In this document: positions 55,658 to 64,000 of the stretch, one piece after another
How positions within the stretch are numbered: the first letter of the stretch is position 1
How the letters are laid out: each line of letters starts with the position of its first letter
Origin: Oxytricha trifallax
Lineage: Eukaryota; Ciliophora; Spirotrichea; Sporadotrichida; Oxytrichidae
NCBI GenBank assembly: GCA_000711775.1
Contig: ARYC01017090.1
Location: 62,001-126,000, forward strand
DNA: 64,000 nt
Direction: 5' to 3'
Notes under the pieces: model-generated
Seen by the model: only the letters and a program-made list of their open reading frames with translations
What the model was told of the DNA's origin: nothing
Databases searched by the model: none
Position numbers and translations under genes: made by a program

Positions 55658-58494
55658 ATGAAAAATAGCAATCAACTAGGTAATCTTCCATCATTGTAAA
55701 ATGGAAAGCCTGTTCTCAGAAACACTCCATTAGATAGAATTCAAAGTAAAATATTTGGAATAATTATCTTTTTAATCAAAATTCCTAATGTTTACCTAAT
55801 AAAATAAACTATTAATATTCCTAAAATATTATACAGTTTTAAACAATTCTTAGGATCTGATAATGCCTTTTAGCATTTTGTAGGCCATCCAAACTTTCAA
55901 CATCAATCAAACATTTTACAGTAAAAGCAAACATATCCCAATCAAATCTTCAATAATCTTTAGCAGATGAATCAAATTAGCGGCTAACCAACTTAAAAAG
56001 GTTATAACAATAACATGTTTCACAATCAAGAAAATTTAGTCACTTTTCAAGACCCTAATGAATATACTCTGGGAGGCACTTCTTACAATAATAATTAAGA
56101 CTATTACTCTGGAGAGTAGAACAACATGCCAATTCAAAATTAATATCAATATGACTCAAATTCATAATTCTCATAGCAACCATATGAAATCAATAACCTT
56201 GAGGCAGATCAATTAAATCATTAGTTTAGCTAGAATCTAAGTCTTAATGAACTGCCTTAGTCAAGTAGAGCTTAAACAGCTCGAGGTTCAAATAACAACT
56301 AAACTTTTAGGTCAAGTGTAACTCACAATTAAAGTGTATCAAACAATGAGGAAGTCGATGAAATAAAGAAAAGACTCAAAGAACTATTCAACTACTATTC
56401 TTCTTTTGGAGATAGGCTGAATGTTAGCAACCTCAAATCTTCTAAATTTCATAAAATGATGTAAGATGCAGAGATATTTTCAATGAACTAAAGCTAGTCA
56501 TCTTAGATGGATAAAAAGAAGCTAGACTTGATATTTTGCCAAGTTAATAAGCACAAACCTAATATGACTTTTGAAAACTTCTTGCAATCATTAACTAAAA
56601 TAGCTGAGTATAAATTTTAAGAAATGAACAAAATAGATGGGTTATAAGAATTGATTAATAACTACTTGGTCCCATTAGCTGAAAAGGTATCTGCTTAGAA
56701 ATTATTCATCTCTAAAGAGCATCTATTTGATATAGAATTCGATGAGTTAGTTAGCATTTTAGGGGGGGGGGGGGGCTAAGTCGGGGCAAAAATTTTTTCA
56801 AAATCCTAAGGCGGGGCAAAATTTTTTTTCTCAAAAACATCAAAATCCCTAAGTCGGTGCATGATCAATTTTTGACATTATTGATATATTTTATCATCCT
56901 ACCCCACATAAAAAGTATCATTATTAACTAAAATTTATGTCTCAGCTTCTCAATCGAACTCCTTCATGAAATATTGATCATAGGACACTAATAATATTAT
57001 TACAAGAATACTTTTTCTCTGTGATAGATATTTGTTTAAGTAAAATAAACAAATATTATTTCATATTTTAATATCTAATTAGTCAGTAAGCAACAAAATT
57101 GGGAATTAAGAACATCATAATTATTCGCTAAATTTAATGATGAATTAAAAAATTCGTACATACTGATTAGTGTATTTAAAAAAAGACAATTAATTGAGTC
57201 AATGGTTTTTATAATAAGGCCAGACATCATTAAATTTAGCGAATAATTATGATGTTCTTAATTCCCAATTTCGTTGCTTACTGACTAATTAGATATTAAA
57301 ATATGAAATAATATTTGTTTATTTTACTTAAACAAATATCTGTCACAGAGAAAAAATATTCTTGTAATAATATTATTAGTGTCCTATGATCAAAATTTAA
57401 TGAAGGAGTTCGATTGAGAAGCTGAGACATAAATTTTAGTTAATAATGATACTTTTTATGTGGGGTAGGATGATAAAATACATCAATAATGTCAAAAAAT
57501 GATCATGCAACGACTTAGGGATTTTGATGTTTTTGAGAGAAAAAAATTTTGCACCGACTTAGACACCCCCCCCCCATTTTAGTAAAGAATGTGGGCTCCG
57601 TACTGCTCGAAGTTTACTATATTTATTTCTAGCATGAAATTAGAGCAAACGAAGCAGAAGATAAAACAAAGAAGATCAATGAAAAGTAGGTGTTTGAATT
57701 CTTAAGAGATTTCGACATCTGTCCTACTTTGATAAATAAGGGTATTGCGTACAAAATTTTCTTATAATGCTATGATTCTCCACTTCCAGTCTATCATTCA
57801 ACTGGTTGCGATTTAATTGAATAAGGAAATTAGTAAATTAGCTAAAAGACCATTGGAAGATTCTTTACTTTCTTAAAATTCATAGATTTCTTAGTGAAAT
57901 GTGCGAAGGCCACATACTCTGATAATTAAAATTTTCAAGAAAATAATATGATTGAAGCAGAAATGTTTTGCTTAATACTTGAAAGAATGGAACTTTCTAA
58001 AGGTTTTATGAATTTTGAAAAGAAGACTTTTAAGCCTCATACCTCTAAGATAACACTTTTGCCTTCAAAAACAATCTTAAACTAAATATAACTTGCAAAA
58101 ACTTCTATATATGGGGATAGTAGTATGTGTTCATAAGCTATTACTTCTGTCAGAATAAAATCAGTAACTAATGCGTTAAAAGAAAACAATAACATTCTAA
58201 ATTATACTGAATAGAAATAGAACATTGAGAAAAAGTAAAATCATGATATCTATGAAATGGAAAAGCAAGTTCAACCTAAATTCCCAAGTTTAATTGAATA
58301 AATTATTGAGGAATATTCTGATAGGTTATAACGCATATTTTAGTACTATTGTCTTTATGGAGAGCCACTTAACAACTCAAAGCTTAAGAGTTCTAAATTT
58401 ATTAAGCTCCTTAAAGATTCAAATATTCTTGTGAAAGGAGTCTTAACTTCCCCTTCTGATGAAAGTCAATCATTTAGGGATAGAACTTAAGATG
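55658..58494 (+). CDS. multi-domain p25-alpha (TPPP-like) protein, 5' block (scrambled gene)
   Basis: ATG at 55658 (MKNSNQLGNLPSLQNGKP), then an intron 55748-55850 and an Asn/Gln/Ser-rich region. A first p25-alpha-like unit follows: LKELFNYYSSFGDRLNVSNL, SSKFHKMMQDAEIF, LDLIFCQVNKHKPNMTFENF, LQSLTKIAEYKF. A second unit starts IIEEYSDRLQRIFQYYCLYG, SSKFIKLLKDSNILVKG and is cut at pointer AACTTAAGATG (58484-58494). Its second half lies inverted at 58549-59719. TPPP-type domains bind tubulin, so a microtubule role is likely but inferred. A fold-back element (56762-57575) lies in the exon. Removing it with one ATTTTA(G) copy gives ELVSILVKNVGSVLLEVYY. Confidence 0.75.
56762..57575. mobile_element. 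0.8-kb fold-back element in the p25-alpha exon
   Basis: Inverted arms of about 380 and 350 bp (about 56762-57143 and 57226-57575) around a loop of about 80 bp. The tips are a run of 14 G at the left and 10 C at the right. The flanking duplication is ATTTTA(G) at 56756-56762 and 57576-57582. There is no coding frame. Arms differ by several small changes, so it is older than the 1.66-kb fold-back, whose tips are also G/C-homopolymer rich. Confidence 0.85.
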
Positions 58495-58548
58495 AAAAAC
58501 TTATTATTTTTTGCAATAAAAGTAATCAAAAGAAAAGAGTATTTATAA
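58495..58548. other. spacer between the two opposed p25-alpha blocks
   Basis: Lies between the pointer ending the plus-strand block and the stop codon of the inverted block. The plus frame stays open here but reads the antisense of the inverted block. Confidence 0.5.
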
Positions 58549-59719
58549 TCAATATTAACGAGCCTCTAGAAGTTGATCGAATGTATAAAAATCATCATTA
58601 TTATAACTTTGCAACTCAATTTAGCTTTGAGAATGTTTTTTAAAGTACTGTGGAAATGACTGTCTTATAACAAAGAGTAGATCATTATTCTCTCCTGATC
58701 CAAATCTTGTTCTTCCACTTGATCTTTGTACCTTTGCGGGACCTTCTGAGTGATTCATTCTCTCCATTAATATGATAATCTGCAAAATAAAGTTAAACAA
58801 ATTTGATTTTTTACCTTTTCTGCTTCTCTAGGTTGTGGGTCTTTGTAGCTAATCTCAAGTGCTGTCAAAGCTAGAGCTTCTACAAACAAATGCTCATCTA
58901 TAACATCTTTTGAATTTTAAGGTTCACAGATTGACTAATTCTAAATGAAAGAAGTATTATAACTTCTTGATACATTTTCTGAGGGAGAGCCACCATTAGT
59001 ACTCTAATAGAAGCTGGACAAAGTTGAGAAGAACCTCATAATTTTAGATTTGTTTAAAATATCTGGGAAAATGCCAAAGTCATGGCAAAACTTTGAAAAA
59101 CCATCAAAGTTTAAGTAGCCTTTTTAGTTGGAGTAGTACTAGTAGTAAGGCAAGATAGACTTATGCACACATAAATTAAAATTGAAAGACTTTAAATTTA
59201 ACACAGCTTAGAATTTCAATAATTTGTTCATCCCTAAGAATCTCCATTAACTAAGATATATGTTATTAGCTGTTCAGTCCACCCTTATCATTCTTAAATA
59301 ATACTTTTTAATTTTTATTTGTAAAGGAAAAAATCCTAACTTAACTTGATAATGAAAATAAGATAGAACTCAATAATTTTAGGATACTATCCCAAATCTT
59401 TCCTACTTCATTTTTAAATTAAAGATCATGAAATTAATAAAATAAATTCTGTTGTATGATAGCTTCCGCAAATGTGACATTACTCTCTAATAATACATCG
59501 AAAGTAACTTTAGGATCATTAGATTGTGTTCCATACATTTTTTAGCCAATATGAATAAGCGATCTCACAAATTACTCAAAGTCCATTCTCTTTTGTTATG
59601 GCTATACTGCGACTTTGCTCTTAGGTTAGTTATAACTTGATGTAAGTTTTTTGAAAATCAGGTCTGCTTCGATTTGAGATATGCCATACACCTAAGAATA
59701 GCCACTTCCATCTTAAGTT
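58549..59719 (-). CDS. p25-alpha protein, inverted 3' block (scrambled gene)
   Basis: Starts at the pointer copy (59709-59719, complement). It completes the second unit: GSGYSQVYGISQIEADLIFK, KRMDFEQFVRSLIHIGQKMY. A third unit follows after an insert (about 59200-59370): ILPYYQYYSNQKGYLNFDGF, KFCHDFGIFPDILNKSKIMR. A tail follows (GGSPSENVSRSYNTSFIQNQ), an intron near 58782-58815 and HSEGPAKVQRSSGRTRFGSG, which resembles the C-terminal Gly/Arg-rich end of some p25-alpha proteins. Stop TGA 58549-58551. Joined through AACTTAAGATG the protein reads RTQDGSGYSQVYG in frame. The block lies directly downstream of and head-on to its partner. Confidence 0.75.
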
Positions 59720-59788
59720 TATTAATTTATTTTAATAGATAGTAAAATATAATAAAGATAGTTTTAGAGAAATGATTAATTAAAAAAA

Positions 59789-60245
59789 ATGATTAATGCA
59801 GACATTGTAAATTGTTTTGAAATGAATAAAAAAGTAAACAATTAGGTGTAAATAAGAAAGGAAAACGAAGTTTAAGTGCAAAGAGAATATGAAATAATTT
59901 CTTAGAAAATGAATTTATAATTAGATATAGATGAGAATAACTGTTCTATAATAGATTTTCATGAATATCAATAAATACATGAAAGAGAGAATAAATTATA
60001 CAATCAAGAATAAAATGACAATAATTCCAAAAAGTAAATCACTCACAATGATTGTAAATCAGATAAAATCTCTCTCTAGAATTCTAATAAGAGTAGTGGT
60101 AATGTAATTAAGGATTTAGATATTTAAAAGTTAAATAATGATAGATAAATTTAAAATCAAGAAAACTTAGTTATCAGTTTAGCTAAAACACAGTAAAACT
60201 TTCAATTTAATAACGATCAGTAAAATAATGTAATTGACTAATACT
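59789..60245 (+). CDS. possible coding segment, Asn/Gln-rich, unplaced
   Basis: ATG at 59789 (MINADIVNCFEMNKKVNNQ). About 150 codons, rich in N, Q, K and E, reach an AT-rich tract and a G run with no natural end. It looks like the 5' segment of a gene whose continuation is elsewhere or behind a long insert. No family and no pointer partner found. Confidence 0.35.
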
Positions 60246-60793
60246 CTTTATTGATTTACATATTATTTTAATTAATAATAATAACTTTTCCAAATAGGGG
60301 GGGGGGGGAAAATTCCCCCCTAATAAGATATTAACTATAAAAAGAGCAAGCTCTTTTAAGTTTAACGTTAAATACTTAGTTACTTATTCTTCTATTTTTT
60401 CAATTATATTAAAATTAATAATTTTCATTTAAATTTTCCATTCAATACTCTATTTATAATCAGAACTTGGTAAACTTACTTAAAAATCTTGGAAATATAT
60501 CTTAGTTAAAATTAAATTAAGCTTTCGGGATTGGTTAGCGAAAAACTATAAGCTTGAATAATTTATTTAAAATTATAACCTATTTTGTTTCAAATCTTTT
60601 TTGTAGCAGCAATTATAATTTTATGGAAATTAGTTTAATCAATAATATTATTGAAATTGCTATAATAGAAATTCTTCTACTTGTGTGACTATAAAAATAA
60701 TGAAATTTGATTTTAAAATATATTTATAGTTTCAAGCTCTAAAAACTTACTAACTACAAATACGCCAACTTTCATTTGAAACCTCAGTATAAA
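60246..60793. other. non-coding interval with a G12/C6 hairpin-like motif
   Basis: AT-rich. The only sharp structure is G(12) at 60297-60308, AAAATT, then C(6) at 60315-60320, which recalls the homopolymer tips of the fold-back elements. Possibly a relic of one. Confidence 0.4.
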
Positions 60794-62329
60794 ATGGAAA
60801 AGCACAAATGGTTTTTAGATTCTTTAGAGAGTTTCTAGGCTACGTACCCAAAACAATTTCACTTGCCTTGCCATTCAGGTCGATATACAGATCAAAGATT
60901 CAAAGATGCAGAACAGCGCATAGGTTCAAAGAAAATAGATGGATCATGGTTCGGACTATATGATGTGGAGGATTTGGCACTTAAAGATGGAAGGTTGAAT
61001 GATTTAGGGGCAAACTATCATGATGCTTTTAATTCATCACTTACTTTATTTTTACAAAATGGATCGACATTAGGAAATTAGGTACTTTGTATGGCTTTTG
61101 CTAAAAAGAAGGTATTAGTCTAAAGTAATTCTCATGTCTCTGTTTATATTGGCTTATAAAATGCAGGAGCTACTCTGATAATTTTACAGCCAGAATTCGA
61201 CCTAGAATACGGGATTTTTCAGCCAATAAATGCTAAATAAATTCAAGATATACTTTAAAATCATCCAGATCTTGATGCAGTTTATCTAACATCACCTAAT
61301 CATGAGGGTTTAGCATGTAATTACGAAGAAATACGATAAGCAATAGGTGATTATATAATGCTTATAATTGATGAAGCTCATGGCTCACATTTTTACTTCA
61401 AGAAAGACTTAAAATGTAAAGCAGCTTTAAATTAAAATATGAGATGCATTGATGCTGCTGTGACAAGTATTCATAAAAATTTAGGTGGCCTATCTGCAAC
61501 AGCTTTGATTAACCTGAGTTATGGCTCTCGCTTGGAAAATGAACAAATTATAGATATTTATAACATGGTAAGCACGACAAGTCCAAGCCCATATCTTCTC
61601 CTTGACACTGAGTGCTGTGTTAGAAAGTTTCAAGAAGACGGAGAAGAAATGATTACTTAAGCTATTTAGTTAAACTCAAGATTTAGAGAATAAATAAGCT
61701 CAATAGATTTTGTAAAAGTAGTGAATTATCCTGATTAAGATCCAACTAAAACAGTGTTAAGAATTACTGGCATAGATGGAGAAAGTCTTTATAAATTGTT
61801 AGATCAAAACAGGATAAATGTCGAAAAATATTCAAAAACTTCAGTCTTAATAACCATTCATATCAACATCAACGAGTAAGATGTTGAGGATCTTATTGAA
61901 GCAGTGAAACTGATATCTAAACTATATGGATCTGAAGAACTTATTCGAGACAAAAAGTAAAGATATAGAATAAGACATATTTATATAAAAAATATGCACT
62001 AAGTTTACCTCGCCTAACAGGAGTATATAAATTTAAGTTTGAAGAGACTTCTATAAAATAGAGTTTTTAAAATGGACATAAGAGATGTCATGGCTTCTAA
62101 GACAGAAAAAATAAAGTGTTCCTAGGCTATTGGGAAAATTAGTGCTGAAATGAAATCCAAATCCCCTCCGGGCTATCCAATTTTGCTTTATGGAGAAATT
62201 ATACAAGATGAACACATCTAATTTCTAGGAGGAGATGAGATGATTAAAGTATTAAAACACACTTTAATCAGGCTTTAAGTTAAATAAAAATTAAATTTAT
62301 GTAACTTATTAATAGTAAGGGAAGTTTGA
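60794..62329 (+). CDS. bacterial-type Orn/Lys/Arg decarboxylase (PLP-dependent)
   Basis: ATG at 60794 (MEKHKWFLDSLESFQATYPK). A single uninterrupted frame of 511 codons. Family marks: FHLPCHSGRYTDQRF (FHTPGHKxG-like), LFLQNGSTLGNQV, AVYLTSPNHEGLACNYEEI, MLIIDEAHGSHFYF (PLP-binding Asp and His) and DAAVTSIHKNLGGLSATALI, with the PLP-linked Lys in SIHK. This is the aspartate-aminotransferase-fold (group III, SpeA/CadA-like) decarboxylase, common in bacteria and giving agmatine, cadaverine or putrescine. The length fits the short Bacillus-type form. UAA/UAG codons are frequent, so it is adapted to the host code. No intron or IES is visible. The CH in place of GH at the N-terminal motif is unusual. 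Substrate cannot be told by eye. Stop TGA 62327-62329. Confidence 0.85.
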
Positions 62330-62381
62330 GGATGATAAACGAATTTTATGCATAAATTATGTAGTAGATTTAATTTTGATT

Positions 62382-63250
62382 TCATTAATATTTTACAGTA
62401 TAACTATCAGTTGGTGTCTCTTCAAGCACTTTCTCAACTTCTCTCATTCCAGAATCTTAAGAGAATTGATTGTGAATAATTTGTATTAAAAACTAATAAA
62501 AATAATGTGTAGTCGTAGTTGCTTATCTAAATCTGCATGGTCTTATATTATATCGCTTCCTGCATTTAAAAACAATTCTCTTTGCTGTTGCTAATTTAGA
62601 GGCATACCTAAACTTAACCTTGCTTGTCTCATTCCAGAAAGTTACAACTTTAAGCCTTCTGATGATATTATGAAACATACAAAAAAAAATTTATTAAGCT
62701 GCATTAATTAAATAATAATTCTTTTTTAGATTCATGATTAATTTTAGATGATTTATGCCTTAATTCCTCAATCTAGCTGCTATCTTGTTTAAGATTTAAA
62801 GAAGAGTCTTTTTATTACATGATTTACTTGCTTGATTAAATTTGAAATGACTATACTCTACTCTAATTCCTCTAAGATGGTGTTTAAGGCTTATCTAATT
62901 TTGTAACATTCAAAAATTTATTAGAGATCCTATTATTAGGAACAACAAATTTAGATTTCTATTTCTTTTCAGAGTTAGATCTTGAACTGTCTCGATTTGA
63001 TATCATTTCTAAAAGGTTTTTACTTGAAAGTGTGTCAAGATCATTTTTAGACATCATTTCTGAATCTAGTTGAATTAAAGAAATTTTTGTATCATTCTAG
63101 TTGAACATTTTAACCATGAATTTGAAAGATTCTGAGAGTCTATCACTTCCAGCATTTTGTAATAATGGGGAAGATACCTATGAGTTTTCTAATATATTAT
63201 AAATTTTTAAAGTTACTTGATAGTAAAACTTTATTCGTTTTTCTTGATTG
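62382..63250 (-). CDS. unknown Ser/Asn/Lys-rich protein with a probable IES
   Basis: A minus-strand frame from about 63250 (ENSQVSSPLLQNAGSDRL) through FKFMVKMFNQNDTKISLIQL and SSKNLLEMISNRDSSRSNSE, a break near 62700, then SEGLKLQLSGM. A 13-bp direct repeat (TTCTGGAATGAGA on the coding strand; 62627-62639 and 62442-62454) flanks a 185-bp interval. Joining the copies gives LSGMREVEKVLEETPTDSYT and TGA 62382-62384. The start is not fixed. The interval itself reads like coding sequence (RLSLGMPLNQQQQRELFL). No family recognised. Confidence 0.45.
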
Positions 63251-63823
63251 AACAGATAAAGGCTATACTGAATGAGTTTATTTAAGACTTAAAACCTATC
63301 CTAATTCTAACTACTACACCAAAATATAAATCTATATGTCTTGTAACAAACATATATAATTAATTAAATTTAATGCATGAATATTATGCCTTAATTTACT
63401 GTTACATCTTTCTCTATTAAAGTAATTTCACTTATATAGCCTATTTTCTTTATTCATTTTTCTATAATTACATACTTCGCTTTTCAATGCCTTATTTGCT
63501 AATAATTACATGCACTAGACATTTTAGAAATTAACTGAACAAGTTTTATTCTTTTGGAGATCTCACCATTTATTATGCTTGGCTATTGCTAAAATGTAAA
63601 ATTACTTCAAATTTTAAAGTAAAAATTAGAATTAAATTACACAAATTGTAAGGGCAGGTAAAAATCAATTATATAGTAAAAATTAAGTTTATTTAAGGCT
63701 AACTTTGGGTAAAAAAAACACAATGATATTTAATGAAAATAATAACATTCTAGAGTAGCTCTAATATTATAGAGAATTCTAATCTTAAATAATATATTTC
63801 TATTTAAATTTTAATAACCAATA
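63251..63823. other. AT-rich interval
   Basis: No clear gene. The 5' exon of the minus-strand gene and the promoter of the plus-strand gene at 63824 probably lie here. Confidence 0.4.
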
Positions 63824-64000
63824 ATGTGTTCAGTTATCCTTAAATGCTGTGGGAGTAACACTTTCTCGGTATCTTATCCAAATACCCGCTTAGGTGAAGA
63901 TATTTCACTTTACATTGCAGATATAAGGTGCGCAATATCATCGGCTGATTATAGTTTACCAAGCCTTAATTTGGGATTTTTTAGGAATTTCTTTTCTAGA
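63824..64000 (+). CDS. 5' end of an unknown gene, cut by the window end
   Basis: ATG at 63824 (MCSVILKCCGSNTFSVSYPN) opens a frame that stays open to the window end (TRLGEDISLYIADIRC). Codons are less AT-biased than the flank, which supports coding. Too short to assign. Confidence 0.45.
   Translation, partial: MCSVILKCCGSNTFSVSYPNTRLGEDISLYIADIRCAISSADYSLPSLNLGFFRNFFSR

Noticed and set aside
58495-58730. Continuation of the plus-strand p25-alpha frame past the pointer
   Set aside because: It is the antisense of the inverted block, which carries the family motifs; frames stay open only because UGA is rare.
1-64000. CRISPR arrays, tRNA genes, bacterial operons
   Set aside because: No regularly spaced direct repeats, no cloverleaf recognised by eye, and gene structure is clearly eukaryotic.

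Overview
The window looks like germline (micronuclear) DNA of a stichotrich spirotrich ciliate of the Oxytricha/Stylonychia type. Seen directly: open frames are interrupted by TAA and TAG but not TGA. Reading UAA/UAG as Gln and UGA as the only stop gives long conserved proteins. Introns are short (about 30-110 bp, GT..AG). Genes are also cut by AT-rich segments bounded by short direct repeats ('pointers'), and dropping one repeat plus the segment restores the conserved frame: these are internal eliminated sequences (IESs). A homologue of the Oxytricha telomere end-binding protein beta subunit and a TBE-like transposon with telomere-like ends fit this lineage.

Layout. 1-3.2 kb: gene end, two unknown genes, INO80C/Ies6. 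3.3-9.0 kb: an LPA1/2-phosphoglycerate-kinase-like gene split by a 4.0-kb TBE-type transposon. 9.1-12.4 kb: UXT prefoldin and an EML-type WD-repeat protein. 12.9-20.8 kb: unknown membrane, low-complexity and small compact-gene products. 21-24.8 kb: a scrambled MFS transporter, then TEBP-beta. 24.9-36.8 kb: a giant USP9X-like deubiquitinase in two blocks in swapped order. 36.8-40.9 kb (minus): WASHC5/strumpellin, also in two swapped blocks. 41.0-45.2 kb: an SF-assemblin gene split by a 3.3-kb transposon that carries a nested 1.66-kb fold-back element. 45.5 kb: a candidate RNase MRP/P RNA. 46-55.5 kb: unknown gene, NDUFS8, a zinc-finger-like gene, two coiled-coil/low-complexity genes. 55.7-59.7 kb: a multi-domain p25-alpha (TPPP-like) gene with its 3' block inverted and a fold-back element in its exon. 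60.8-62.3 kb: a bacterial-type Orn/Lys/Arg decarboxylase. 62.4-64 kb: unknown genes.

The main result is four scrambled loci. Each was recognised because a protein family splits at a shared pointer: USP (15 bp), WASHC5 (12 bp), MFS (8 bp, inverted) and p25-alpha (11 bp, inverted). The USP and WASHC5 loci are circular permutations of the working gene, and their outer pointers lie only 25 bp apart. Three transposable elements sit inside exons. In each case, removing the element plus one target-site copy restores the frame, so these genes can only work after developmental DNA elimination. No tRNA, CRISPR array or operon was found. All family names come from recognition of the translated sequence, not from a search.
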